Of a DNA stretch of 64,000 bases, positions 17,626 to 26,083 are shown one piece after another; positions within the stretch are counted from its first letter, which is position 1, and every line of letters begins with the position of its first letter. This DNA comes from Leptospira sp. (GTDB lineage: Bacteria; Spirochaetota; Leptospiria; Leptospirales; Leptospiraceae). The DNA lies in assembly GCA_027533185.1 (NCBI GenBank), contig JAPZTS010000004.1, positions 167,563-231,562 of the forward strand. Reading direction: 5' to 3'. A program made the position numbers and the translations under genes. The notes below the pieces were generated by a model. That model ran no database searches. It was not told the DNA's origin and saw nothing but the letters and a program-made list of their open reading frames with translations.

Positions 17626-18645
17626 TTATTCGATATATTCCTCTTTGTCCTTCTTAAATAAGATTAAATTCTCTTCTTCCAATTCTCTGGCAATCTGAAC
17701 TACCTTACTTCTAGCTTCGTTGATTTCTCGTAAGGTGACTCTTGGTTTTAGGTCGATCGAATCTAAAATATCTGCAGCCCGGTTGTTACTCATATTAGAT
17801 AAGAATTTTTTACGTAACTCGTCTCCAGCTCCTCTTATGGCTATAGATATACACTCATCGTCAGCGAGTTTATTGATGAGAATTCTCATTTCTTTAGCAT
17901 CGAGAGAGAGGATATCTTCAAAGGTATACAATTTTTCTCTTACTAAATCTGCGACTTCGGGAGATTCTTCGTCTAGCTCTTGTAAAATGGATTCCTCTGT
18001 TCCCTTTTCCATAAAATTTAGTATATTTGCAAGTACATGCGCTCCGCCCGCTTCTGAATATTCTTGTTTGTCTCTTTCTTCGTATCGTTTTTTGAGAATT
18101 TTGGCGATATTTTGAATTACATCTGGGTGTGTTTTGGATGTAGTTGCCAATCGAACTGCAATCTTTGCTTGGTCTCCTTTCGGAAAGAGTTTTAAAACAT
18201 CAGCAGCTTTTTTTGGGTCTAGGTGAGAAAGGGTTACTGCAATGATCTGCGGTGATTCGGAACTAAGTATTCCTTGTAAAACGCCTGGCTCAACTTGGTT
18301 TAGAAACTCAAAATCGTTTTTAGTTTCTTCTTTGTGGATTTTTTTAAGGATGACATTGGCTTTTTCGGATCCTACCGTTTGTTCTAGTAACTGTTTGGCG
18401 GTATTGAGTCCTCCAACCGAACTCCCTTTCAACTCATCGATAGTGGAATGAAAATCCTTAAGGATGGTTTCTCTCTCCTCTTTAGAGATAGAGCGGATTT
18501 TGGACATTTCTAAAATAACGGCCTCGAGAAGTGACTCATCCAAATGCCTTAGTACTTCCGCTGCTTGGTCTTTTCCGAGGGAAAGGAGGAGGAGGGCTGC
18601 CTTTCGCACTCCAGGAGTGCTGCCAGTCTCATTCGATCTTTGCAT
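17626..18645 (-). CDS. fliG: Flagellar motor switch protein FliG
   Basis: 339 residues, the normal FliG length. FliG forms the upper part of the C ring and passes torque from MotA. The N-domain begins GVRKAALLLLSLGKDQAAEVLRHL (shortened here), the middle domain has the EHPQ-equivalent region as SSESPQIIAVTLSHL, and the C-domain has the torque helix with charged residues (REKLYTFEDILSLDAKEM, RGAGDELRKKFLSNMS). An in-frame extension to 18771 is rejected because ATG 18645 opens at MQRSNETGS and has an upstream AGGA. It is divergent from a small unknown gene. Leptospira genomes usually hold more than one fliG, so this need not be the only copy. Confidence 0.94.
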   Translation of the reverse strand: MQRSNETGSTPGVRKAALLLLSLGKDQAAEVLRHLDESLLEAVILEMSKIRSISKEERETILKDFHSTIDELKGSSVGGLNTAKQLLEQTVGSEKANVILKKIHKEETKNDFEFLNQVEPGVLQGILSSESPQIIAVTLSHLDPKKAADVLKLFPKGDQAKIAVRLATTSKTHPDVIQNIAKILKKRYEERDKQEYSEAGGAHVLANILNFMEKGTEESILQELDEESPEVADLVREKLYTFEDILSLDAKEMRILINKLADDECISIAIRGAGDELRKKFLSNMSNNRAADILDSIDLKPRVTLREINEARSKVVQIARELEEENLILFKKDKEEYIE

Positions 18646-18721
18646 GTGACATAATTTCCTGAAGGATAGGGGGTTGTCAAAAAAAACTTCTCTAATGAGA
18701 CAAAATTTTCTCAAGGATTCG

Positions 18722-18733
18722 GTACGATCGTAC
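18722..18733. promoter_or_regulatory. 12-bp perfect palindrome in the fliG/small-gene divergent region
   Basis: GTACGATCGTAC is its own reverse complement. It lies 38 bases before the ATG at 18771 and 77 bases before the fliG ATG. Its position in the shared upstream region would suit an operator, but no known regulator motif is recognised and no second copy was noticed. Confidence 0.3.
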
Positions 18734-18770
18734 GATACCCTTTGTAAGTTATAAAAACACAGAGGACACA

Positions 18771-18980
18771 ATGGACAAAGCAGGCAAATTCAAAACAACA
18801 CTGGAAAGATACATCCACTACCGCGGAATTGATATCGTACTCCATTTGAAAGATGGAAAGAGTGTTGAGTTAGATAAAAACCGCCAAATGAAGGATGACG
18901 TTGTCATCGGAAACTTGGCAGAAGGCGTAGTTCGAATTCCTCTAGCTGAAATCCAAAGTGCTGATTTCTTTGCAGCCTAG
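18771..18980 (+). CDS. Small conserved-looking protein of unknown function
   Basis: 69 residues with an AGAGGA ribosome-binding site 5 bases before the ATG. I do not recognise the family. Sequence reading suggests a helix (residues 5-17, KFKTTLERYIHY) followed by a run of short beta strands with turns (IVLHLKDGKSVEL, VVIGNLAEGVVRIPLAEI), perhaps a small barrel. There is no signal peptide, membrane segment or cysteine. It is divergent from fliG and its stop overlaps the E2 stop by 4 bases. Codon use looks like that of its neighbours, so it is likely a real gene. Confidence 0.75.
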   Translation: MDKAGKFKTTLERYIHYRGIDIVLHLKDGKSVELDKNRQMKDDVVIGNLAEGVVRIPLAEIQSADFFAA

Positions 18981-19005
18981 ACCCCAGATAGGAGGCTAGG
19001 CTTTT
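18974..19005 (+). terminator. Candidate terminator after the 69-residue gene
   Basis: AGCCTAG (18974-18980, including the stop codon) can pair with CTAGGCT (18996-19002) around a 15-base loop, followed by a short T-run (19002-19005). The 3' part lies within the end of the E2 gene on the other strand. Confidence 0.45.
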
Positions 19006-20305
19006 CCAGTAAGGACTTTAGGGTCTTTAGAAACTCGGCCCCGACTGCTCCATCGATTGCTCGGTGGTCGCAGGAGAGGGTCAGGGACAAAACCCGACCA
19101 GGTACCACGGCTCCGTTCCGTATAACGGGTTTGTCTTCTACGGATCCAACAGCTAGGATTGCTGCTTCGGGTTCATTGATGATGGCCGTGAATCGGCTGA
19201 TACCATACATACCTAGGTTGGAAATAGTAAAAGTTCCATTGGAGAATTCTTCGGGTTTCAATTTTCGTTCCCGGGCTTTTTTTGCTAAGGATTTTATTTC
19301 TTTTGAAATCTCAAGAATTGACTTTTGGTCTGCGTTTCGAACGACAGGTGTTAACAAACCTCCATCTAAAGATACAGCGATACCAATGTCGACTCTACCA
19401 AACTCTGTAATCGAGTCGCCAAGAAAACTTGCATTTACCTTTGGATGCAATCTAAGTGAGATCGCCACAGCTTTTACCAAAATGTCGTTTAGACTTACCT
19501 TGTCTGCTACATCCGGATTATGACTTTTTTGGAATGCGAGTAAATCGCTTCGAAAAGATTCTAAAGCGTCTGCATGGACATCCACATTCAAATAAAAATG
19601 GGGGAGGTTTTGTTTGGATTCGGTTAGGCGTTTTGCGATCGTCTTTCGCATTCCATTCAGGGAAACAGAGGAGTCACACCTAGTTGCAACAAATGAAGAA
19701 GATATCATCGGATTTGCTTTTTTGCCACTTAGAGTATCCAAAACATCTCGTTTGGTAATCCTTCCTTCCGGTCCCGTTCCCAGGATGGAATGCAAATCGA
19801 TTCCGTTTTCGATTGCTATCGACTTGGCAAGAGGTGAAGCTAAAACGCGAAGACTTCCTCTAAGTTCCTGATTTTTCCTAGGGTTCGAGTTTTCATCGGA
19901 TGCTGGCGATGGCTTTGTGGTAGGTACCAACGGCAGTTCTTTCGGAGCTGTGATTTGGACGGGTGATTCTTTTTCAGCAGGAATTGTTTGGTTCGGTTTA
20001 CTGCTAGTTGGTTTCGCCGCTTCACTTGGAGTTGGTAGGTTTTGTAAAAGGCTTGAGATGTCTTCACCTGGTTTTCCAACTACTGCGACGGCTTCGCCTA
20101 CCTTGAGTTTGCTTCCTTCTGGCTGAATAATTTTTAGAAGCACCCCTGAGTCGTAAGCCTCCATCTCCATCACTGCTTTGTCGGTTTCTACTTCTGCCAA
20201 AATATCACCTGGAGAAATTGAATCTCCTTCTTTTTTAATCCATTTAACAATAGTTCCCTCAGTCATTGTGGGGGAGAGTTGTGTCATTTCTTGTATTTTA
20301 GCCAT
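18977..20305 (-). CDS. pdhC: Pyruvate dehydrogenase E2, dihydrolipoamide acetyltransferase
   Basis: 442 residues. One lipoyl domain occupies about residues 1-80, with the lipoyl-lysine motif VETDKAVMEMEA. A Pro/Ala/Ser-rich linker follows, then the E1/E3-binding domain (about 150-188, ASPLAKSIAIENGIDL and GPEGRITKRDV). The catalytic acyltransferase domain ends with the active-site motif SCDHRAIDGAVGAEF (H-x3-D-G). It moves the acetyl group from lipoyl-lysine to CoA. Last gene of the pdhA-pdhB-E2 operon, 8 bases after pdhB. No E3 (dihydrolipoamide dehydrogenase) gene is adjacent, so E3 is encoded elsewhere. Confidence 0.94.
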   Translation of the reverse strand: MAKIQEMTQLSPTMTEGTIVKWIKKEGDSISPGDILAEVETDKAVMEMEAYDSGVLLKIIQPEGSKLKVGEAVAVVGKPGEDISSLLQNLPTPSEAAKPTSSKPNQTIPAEKESPVQITAPKELPLVPTTKPSPASDENSNPRKNQELRGSLRVLASPLAKSIAIENGIDLHSILGTGPEGRITKRDVLDTLSGKKANPMISSSFVATRCDSSVSLNGMRKTIAKRLTESKQNLPHFYLNVDVHADALESFRSDLLAFQKSHNPDVADKVSLNDILVKAVAISLRLHPKVNASFLGDSITEFGRVDIGIAVSLDGGLLTPVVRNADQKSILEISKEIKSLAKKARERKLKPEEFSNGTFTISNLGMYGISRFTAIINEPEAAILAVGSVEDKPVIRNGAVVPGRVLSLTLSCDHRAIDGAVGAEFLKTLKSLLEKPSLLSGV

Positions 20306-20313
20306 TAGAATTC

Positions 20314-21288
20314 CTACTTTAACATCTCGCGGATTGTATCCGCTATCCTTGAAGCATTGGGTAAACTTTCCCTTTCGATATTGGCCGCATAGGACATCGG
20401 GACATCCCTTTGTGTGACTCTTTCCACAGGGTGGTCTAGGTAATCAAAAGCATTTTTTTGAATCAAATAGGCAACTTGAGCTCCAAAACCAGCAACTGGC
20501 CATCCTTCTTCTACGACTACAACCTTATTTGTTTTTTGAACAGAATCATATATTGCATTTTCATCGAGGGGACGAAGTGTTCGGAGGTCCAAAACTTCCA
20601 CAGAAATCCCTTCTTTCTCTAGAATCTCACTCGCCTCTAAGGAAAATCCCAAAGCCCTTGACCAAGTGACAATTGTTATATCGGTTCCTTTCCTTTTGAT
20701 TTCTGCTTTCCCAAGAGGAATTGTATACTCTTCCTCTGGAACTTCTCCTTTGCTTCCATACAGAACTTCCGATTCAATAAAGATAGTAGGATTGTTATCA
20801 CGAATGCTTGTTTTTAATAAACCATAAGCATCCTTCGGAGTAGCAGGACAAACTACCTTTAGTCCAGGGCAATGGGCATACCACGATTCAAATGCCTGTG
20901 AATGCTGTGCGGCAAGCCTTCCACCAGCCCCTCCCGCACCTCGGAATACAATTGGCATTGGAAATTGCCCACCACTCATATAATTCATTTTAGCGGCGGA
21001 GTTGATAATCTGGTCAATCGCCACTAGAGAAAAGTTCCAGGTCATAAATTCAATAATCGGTCGAAGTCCTACCATCGCAGAACCAACACCAATCCCAGCA
21101 AATCCATTCTCTGATATGGGTGTATCAATGACTCGGTCTTCGCCAAATTTATCCAACATCCCCTGTGACACTTTGTACGCACCTTGGTAGTGGCCAACTT
21201 CTTCTCCCATTAAATACACATTGGGATCTTTTTCCATCTCTTCGGTCATGGCGCGGTTGAGAGCCTCTCTGTAAGTTAGGATAGCCAT
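20314..21288 (-). CDS. pdhB: Pyruvate dehydrogenase E1 component, beta subunit
   Basis: 324 residues, the normal E1-beta size. With E1-alpha it forms the thiamine-diphosphate-dependent decarboxylase. Family segments include YREALNRAMTEEMEKD, VYLMGEEVGHYQGAYKVSQG with the TPP-contacting Glu, TPISENGFAGIGVGSAM, and LDLRTLRPLDENAIYDSV near the C-terminus. The AQHSQAFESWYAHCPGLKVV segment carries the His that faces the active site. The ATG is at the base next to the pdhA stop. A branched-chain keto-acid enzyme is an alternative, but the overall operon fits pyruvate dehydrogenase. Confidence 0.93.
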   Translation of the reverse strand: MAILTYREALNRAMTEEMEKDPNVYLMGEEVGHYQGAYKVSQGMLDKFGEDRVIDTPISENGFAGIGVGSAMVGLRPIIEFMTWNFSLVAIDQIINSAAKMNYMSGGQFPMPIVFRGAGGAGGRLAAQHSQAFESWYAHCPGLKVVCPATPKDAYGLLKTSIRDNNPTIFIESEVLYGSKGEVPEEEYTIPLGKAEIKRKGTDITIVTWSRALGFSLEASEILEKEGISVEVLDLRTLRPLDENAIYDSVQKTNKVVVVEEGWPVAGFGAQVAYLIQKNAFDYLDHPVERVTQRDVPMSYAANIERESLPNASRIADTIREMLK

Positions 21289-22275
21289 CTATTTATCCTC
21301 CGCGTATACATATTTGTACATTTGGGAAAGAGGTGGTTCTTCGGATGCTTCAGCAAATGCGTACGCTTCGTCCACTTGGGATTGTAAAGAGACCTCTAAG
21401 TTGTCCAGCTCCGAGGCTGGAATTCCTACCTGTTCCAGTTCATGTCTTGCTCTTAATAAGGGATCCTTCTTTTTGTAGGACTCCAATTCTTCTTTCGTTC
21501 GGTATTTTGCTGGATCGGACATAGAGTGTCCCCGAAATCTATATGTAGAGACTTCAATGAGGGTTGGGCCTTCACCACGGCGAGCTCTATCCACAGCAAC
21601 TTTTACGTGGTCACGGACCTTTCTCACTTCATCCCCTTCGATATGATCTCTTGCCATATCATACGCATAGGCTCGAACGCTTACATCTTTTACTGCAAGT
21701 GCCCTATATTCGGGTGTTCCCATCGCATAATGGTTGTTTTCACATATAAAGACAACGGGCAGTTTCCAAATTGCTGCTAGGTTCAAACCCTCATGAAACG
21801 AACCGATGTTTGCGGCTCCTTCTCCAAAAAAACAAATGGTTACCGAATCTTCTTTTTTATACTTTGAGGCAAATGCAATTCCAGCAGCGAGGGAAATATG
21901 TCCACCCACGATTCCGTGACCGCCCATAAAATGAGCATTTCGATCAAAAAAATGCATCGAACCTCCATTCCCTTTTGAGATTCCAGATCCTTTTCCGAAT
22001 AGTTCCGCCATAAGTGCCTTCGTATCAAGGCCTCGCGCAATCGCGTGGCCATGGTCTCGGTATGTGGATACGATATAGTCTTTAGGAGTGAGAGAAGCAA
22101 TTGAACCAACGCCCACTGCCTCCTGGCCAATATACAAGTGAAGAAACCCTCCGATTTTGCCTATACTATAAGCTTTGGCTGCCGCTTCTTCAAATTTGCG
22201 GATAAGTACCATCTGCCTGTAGAACTCTTTTAACTCGCTCACAGACTGTGAGTCTTTTGGGATAGAAGAAACCAA
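21289..22275 (-). CDS. pdhA: Pyruvate dehydrogenase E1 component, alpha subunit
   Basis: 328 residues from the preferred start. The thiamine-diphosphate motif is CFFGEGAANIGSFHEGLN through CENN (GEG...N). The phosphorylation-loop-like YRFRGHSMSDPAKYR segment and the GGFLHLYIGQEAVGVG entry are typical. The frame is open to a TTG at 22287, but I prefer the TTG at 22275 because GGAGG (complement of 22281-22285) lies exactly 5 bases before it. First gene of the pdhA-pdhB-E2 operon, divergent from the HD-GYP-like gene. Together with fbp and glpD nearby it belongs to central carbon metabolism. Confidence 0.93.
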   Translation of the reverse strand: MVSSIPKDSQSVSELKEFYRQMVLIRKFEEAAAKAYSIGKIGGFLHLYIGQEAVGVGSIASLTPKDYIVSTYRDHGHAIARGLDTKALMAELFGKGSGISKGNGGSMHFFDRNAHFMGGHGIVGGHISLAAGIAFASKYKKEDSVTICFFGEGAANIGSFHEGLNLAAIWKLPVVFICENNHYAMGTPEYRALAVKDVSVRAYAYDMARDHIEGDEVRKVRDHVKVAVDRARRGEGPTLIEVSTYRFRGHSMSDPAKYRTKEELESYKKKDPLLRARHELEQVGIPASELDNLEVSLQSQVDEAYAFAEASEEPPLSQMYKYVYAEDK

Positions 22276-22377
22276 ATGAACCTCCAAAAACCACTAAAAA
22301 ACTACACCATTTAGACGAGACTTCCAAGCAAAAATCTTGCTTCGATGGACGCTTTCGGGTATTGTTTCCAATAAGTT

Positions 22378-23658
22378 ATGAAAATTACTAGTAATGGTCT
22401 GGAATTTCTCGAATTTACCGAGTTCAAAAACTTTGCGGTTGATTATGATCTGTTAGGTTCTGTATCGCTTAGTGAACCCATTGTTGATAAAAATGGAAAT
22501 ATTCTAATCAAAGAAAAAGTCGCCATTAAAGAAAACATGTTAAAAAAACTTGAGGCGATGGATGGAAACTACATTCCCTCCTTCAAGTTAGCCATGTCCA
22601 AAGACCTTATGAAGATGCTTCGGATGGTGCTTTCGAAAGCGATTGTAAATCGAATTGAAGACAAGAGGAATGAATTTATATTCCACCTTTACGAGCAGAA
22701 CGCAGAAAGAATGGCCTCTCTAAAGGGTATCATTCAAAATTCTTTTTACTCGAAACCCCTTGCTTTAGGCTTTTTTCGAATTTTATTAAATCACAAAGAG
22801 TTTTTTAACCATTTAGCTGATTTTGGTCTACTCAGCCTAGGCGCAGTGATTCAGAAAAAATATTCTTACAAGATGGTGCATCGATTTTCATTTTTGGCAG
22901 GACTTTGTGCGGACATAGGAGTTTCAAAAGAAGGATTGTACAAGCAGACGTTAGTGGGGAAACCCTTAACTAATGCATCAAGTCTCGCTGTCGATATTAT
23001 GAGAGCCCTCAGTTTACCAGAAGAGGTGATAGGCGCTGTCAATTCCCATCCTGTAGGTAATTTTGAAATTCCTGGAGCAGTTCCAGCTGAGTTTGATCCT
23101 GAATCCGTAAAAAAACACGAGTTAAATCAGGATTTACTGAGTGGAAGTGGGATAGAAGATGATGGTTCGGATGATGAGGAAGAGGCAGGCGAATATGCGG
23201 AGGATACGGCTGCTGTAACTTTGGAATCCTTGAAAATAGCTCGTTACATAATCGAAAACTTAAAAGTAACCTCGGACAAAGAGCATGTATCCGAAAAACT
23301 TTTGATTATGTTTACCTATAATACAGAAAAGGGAGTCTTTAAAAAAGATTTAGCGGATCCCATGATTGATCGTTTTAAAGAGTTTGATTTGGCAATCAAA
23401 CGCATCCGTACGATCGCAGAGATTGAGAACAAATGCAAATTCCCTAGTTCCGCATGGGCTTATCCCAAGCCGAAGGCAGCGCAGATACTTTGCAAAGATA
23501 GGAACTACCAATGCCCTTGGATTGTGAATGGATGGGATTTGAGAATCATTGCCGCGCAAGACCCATTTGGCTATATCGGTACCAGCTTGAACGTGGGCAC
23601 GTACCCAAAATGCGCTTTGGAAGAAGAGCTACAAGAGAAGATAAAGTATACGGATTGA
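22378..23658 (+). CDS. Degenerate HD-GYP-like protein of unknown function
   Basis: 426 residues. Residues 20-60 resemble the short beta domain that precedes many HD-GYP phosphodiesterases (VSLSEPIVDKNGNILIKE). Residues 150-235 resemble an HD fold: a first His in MVHRFSFLAGLCADIG, then SLPEEVIGAVNSHP. The HD doublet and the GYP motif are missing, so cyclic-di-GMP hydrolysis is unlikely. A very acidic stretch (EDDGSDDEEEAGEYAED, about 260-278) acts as a linker. The last 80 residues hold four Cys (in NKCKF, ILCKD, YQCPW, PKCAL) that might bind metal. The reading as a pseudo-HD-GYP is inference. No ribosome-binding site is obvious at the ATG. Confidence 0.6.
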   Translation: MKITSNGLEFLEFTEFKNFAVDYDLLGSVSLSEPIVDKNGNILIKEKVAIKENMLKKLEAMDGNYIPSFKLAMSKDLMKMLRMVLSKAIVNRIEDKRNEFIFHLYEQNAERMASLKGIIQNSFYSKPLALGFFRILLNHKEFFNHLADFGLLSLGAVIQKKYSYKMVHRFSFLAGLCADIGVSKEGLYKQTLVGKPLTNASSLAVDIMRALSLPEEVIGAVNSHPVGNFEIPGAVPAEFDPESVKKHELNQDLLSGSGIEDDGSDDEEEAGEYAEDTAAVTLESLKIARYIIENLKVTSDKEHVSEKLLIMFTYNTEKGVFKKDLADPMIDRFKEFDLAIKRIRTIAEIENKCKFPSSAWAYPKPKAAQILCKDRNYQCPWIVNGWDLRIIAAQDPFGYIGTSLNVGTYPKCALEEELQEKIKYTD

Positions 23659-23670
23659 TTTTGGTTGGAA

Positions 23671-23697
23671 ACACCAACTGCATGGTGCAGTTGGTGT
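23671..23697. terminator. Bidirectional hairpin between convergent genes
   Basis: A perfect 12-bp stem, ACACCAACTGCA (23671-23682) and TGCAGTTGGTGT (23686-23697), with a 3-base loop TGG. It sits 12 bases after the stop of the HD-GYP-like gene and 12 bases before the end of the lipoprotein gene. There is no strong T-run on either side, so it may work as a 3'-end stabiliser or a shared terminator. Confidence 0.65.
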
Positions 23698-23709
23698 AAA
23701 ATCTACAAA

Positions 23710-23973
23710 TTACATTCCAGGTTTTGGAATTTGTTTTGTAGCATCTTTTGCAGCGTCAGTTGCTGCTTTTGTTCCTGTGGTGACTGCTTTTGTTGCTTCT
23801 GCTTCCACTTTCTTAACAGCTGCATTTACTTCTTTTTCTACTGTCCCTGCCGCTGCTTTCGCTGCCTCATCTACAGTTTCCATTTTTTCTTCAACAACTG
23901 GTTCTTCTTTTTTGCAAAAAGATACAGCCACTAAGCTAAGACCTAAAGCCAAAATCATTGCCTTACGGATCAT
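23710..23973 (-). CDS. Small putative lipoprotein, Ala/Lys-rich
   Basis: 87 residues from ATG 23973, chosen because AGGAG (complement of 23981-23985) lies 7 bases upstream; the frame extends further but without a signal. A signal peptide (MIRKAMILALGLSLVAVSFC) ends in a Cys followed by KKEEPVVEEK, the charged start typical of spirochaetal lipoproteins. Phe just before the Cys is unusual for a lipobox. The mature part is a low-complexity amphipathic helix rich in Ala, Lys, Glu and Thr (about 25-80), similar in style to Lpp-like or LEA-like helices. Function unknown. Confidence 0.72.
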   Translation of the reverse strand: MIRKAMILALGLSLVAVSFCKKEEPVVEEKMETVDEAAKAAAGTVEKEVNAAVKKVEAEATKAVTTGTKAATDAAKDATKQIPKPGM

Positions 23974-24062
23974 TCTGTTTCTCCTAAAAATTGTTTGTAT
24001 TGCCAAGAGTACTGTTTTTCCAAAATTCAGGAAAGGAATTTCTAGACCCAATTTTTTCAAAT

Positions 24063-25097
24063 TTATGTTTTTGGTACAAAGTTCAAAAACTCTTCGACTT
24101 CTTTTTTACTTCCAATAACCAGTGTGGTTCTTTCATGGAGTTCTTTCGGATCCAAATCTAAGATCCTTTCGCCCTTTACGGTAACTGCCATTCCACCAGC
24201 TTGTTCGGCAATAAAAGCCATAGGTGCTGCTTCGTAGAGAAGGCGGAGTTTGCCATTCGGATACGTCGAAGATTTGATATCGTTCGGGTAGAGAAAGATT
24301 CCGCCTTTCAAAAGATTTCTATGAAAATCAGCCACAAGAGAACCGATGTATCGAGCTGTTTTGGGTTTTTTTCCTCCCTCGATGGATTTGATTTTATTCA
24401 GGTAGTTTTGGATTTCGGGTGCCCAGTAAGACGCATTTCCCTCATTTGCTGAGTAAATATTTCCCGTTTCTGGCATTTGCATATTCGGATGAGACAACAA
24501 AAACTCACCCACACTCGGATCTAGGGTGAATCCACTGACTCCATCTCCTGTCGAAAGAACAAGCATGGTGGACGATCCATAGATGATGTAACCTGCACAT
24601 CTTTGTTTCGATCCCTTTTGGAGGAGGTCTCTTTCCGTACCAGGTTCTTTGGAATTGGGCTCTAGCCTTTGGTGGATGGAAAAAATAGTACCTATCGAAA
24701 CATTCGTATCGATATTCGAAGATCCATCCAAAGGATCGATCGCCATCGTATACTTTCCTATATTGTATCCACTTGGTATGGGAATGATATTTTCATGTTC
24801 TTCGCTTGCCAAAACACATAAATGTCCGCAAATCTTGAGAGATTGGTTAAAAGCATTGTCTGCATATTGGTCCAGTTTCATCTGCTTCTCACCCTGGACA
24901 TTTGTATCTTCCGTTGCACCTAAGATATCATCCAAAAGTCCTGCCTTTCTCACTTCCCGACCAACAATTTTTGCCGCATAGACTAGGTGGCTTAAAAGTG
25001 CGGAAAATTCTCCAGAGGCATGTGGGATTTTGAGTTGCTCTTCTAGGATGAATTGAGATAGAGAGATGAGTTTTTTTTGTTTTGGTGAAGCGTTCAA
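24063..25097 (-). CDS. fbp: Fructose-1,6-bisphosphatase, class I
   Basis: 344 residues, the class I size. It removes the 1-phosphate from fructose 1,6-bisphosphate in gluconeogenesis. The metal-binding loop is AIDPLDGSSNIDTNVSIGTI, and the substrate-phosphate region KTARYIGSLVADFHRNLLKGG and LYEAAPMAFIAEQAGG are conserved. The start is TTG at 25097 with GGGGA 5 bases upstream; no ATG lies before the first conserved helix. It is a single gene. Gluconeogenesis fits an organism that grows on fatty acids and glycerol, as leptospires do. Confidence 0.95.
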   Translation of the reverse strand: MNASPKQKKLISLSQFILEEQLKIPHASGEFSALLSHLVYAAKIVGREVRKAGLLDDILGATEDTNVQGEKQMKLDQYADNAFNQSLKICGHLCVLASEEHENIIPIPSGYNIGKYTMAIDPLDGSSNIDTNVSIGTIFSIHQRLEPNSKEPGTERDLLQKGSKQRCAGYIIYGSSTMLVLSTGDGVSGFTLDPSVGEFLLSHPNMQMPETGNIYSANEGNASYWAPEIQNYLNKIKSIEGGKKPKTARYIGSLVADFHRNLLKGGIFLYPNDIKSSTYPNGKLRLLYEAAPMAFIAEQAGGMAVTVKGERILDLDPKELHERTTLVIGSKKEVEEFLNFVPKT

Positions 25098-25209
25098 TGG
25101 TTTCCCCGTGGTTTTTTACTCCATTTTGGAAAACCAGGTCCAGTCGCAATCCTTTCTCCTCGAAATACCAGTGAGAAATACCGATATAAAATGAAGACTA
25201 GGAAACCAA

Positions 25210-26004
25210 ATGTATTCAAGTAGCCCAGATCTAAAGCTAACAGACTTCCAGCAGAGAAAATTGGCATTCGGATTCTATGAATTGGGAGTCCACTCCGCTA
25301 TCGTATTTCTTGGGGAGGAGACAGTTTTTCACTATGGACCTGAGAATTTGGAACCGGAGATCCTCTCATTTTTTAAAAATAGAGATAGAAACAAGACCGA
25401 TTCCATTCTACCTCTAGGCGAATTGGAAACCGAAGATTCCAAATTTGAAGTGATTTTGCTTCGAGAGACTTCTTCCGAACTTCCAATTTTATCTGTTCTT
25501 TTGATCGGCTCAGGTCACACATTGGAAGAAAAACAGTGGAATTTGATACGGAAACGAATGCATACCTTTCTTGCTACAGGCATTGCCTCCAAAGAAAAGA
25601 CTGTTTTAGATTTTTTGCAAATTTTAGCGCCGATCCAACAAAGGATATCTAACTCACTTTCTTCGGGATCAGGGAAAGGTGTACTGGTCTTTTTCCATCT
25701 GCAGGATCTTTCTCCTTTCTTTAAGCCTTTGGGGGTTATGAAAAGTCAGGAAATTTTGCGAGAAGTCATGGGTACTCTACATTCCGTTACGAAATCGAAT
25801 GAATTTTCATTCCAAATCAACCTTCGTTCCTACTTTATCTTTTGTCCCGATGAAACTGTATCGGGTGCAGGTGACCGTTTTGAATCCCTATACTTCCCAT
25901 CCAAACACGTCATTTTAGATTATAAATTAAAGATTTTCCCGATAAATGGAGAAATTATGAGCGATCGGTTGGCTTTCTCTGAGTTTTTTTTGGAAAATTT
26001 CTAA
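25210..26004 (+). CDS. Unknown protein with a GGDEF-like but degenerate C-terminal domain
   Basis: 264 residues, cytoplasmic. I do not recognise a named family. The C-terminal half (about 155-264) follows the strand-helix pattern of a diguanylate cyclase: GVLVFFHLQDLSPFFKPLG in the place of the substrate-binding first strand, MKSQEILREVMGTLH as the next helix, then FSFQINLRSYFIFCPD where the GGDEF hairpin should be. The GGDEF motif itself is absent, so it cannot be an active cyclase. The N-terminal half (about 10-120) may be a GAF-like fold. Calling it a pseudo-GGDEF protein is inference. ATG has AGGA upstream. Confidence 0.55.
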   Translation: MYSSSPDLKLTDFQQRKLAFGFYELGVHSAIVFLGEETVFHYGPENLEPEILSFFKNRDRNKTDSILPLGELETEDSKFEVILLRETSSELPILSVLLIGSGHTLEEKQWNLIRKRMHTFLATGIASKEKTVLDFLQILAPIQQRISNSLSSGSGKGVLVFFHLQDLSPFFKPLGVMKSQEILREVMGTLHSVTKSNEFSFQINLRSYFIFCPDETVSGAGDRFESLYFPSKHVILDYKLKIFPINGEIMSDRLAFSEFFLENF

Positions 26005-26083
26005 CTTTCAATGGCCCTGTGTTGACAGGCTGAGGCAATTTAGATTATTGTAAAAACTAGACTATTTACAAGAGGACAGTTAT

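Noticed and set aside
17626..18645. Treating this fliG as the only motor-switch gene
   Set aside because: Leptospira usually has more than one fliG copy; the window cannot show whether this is the main one.
18646..18771. Extension of fliG by 42 codons to 18771
   Set aside because: FliG homologues start near MQRSN..., AGGA supports ATG 18645, and the extension would cover the palindrome and promoter region with a Cys/Arg-rich peptide.
23671..23697. CRISPR-like or mobile-element inverted repeat
   Set aside because: It is a single perfect hairpin between convergent genes with no second copy, spacer series or transposase; a terminator explains it better.
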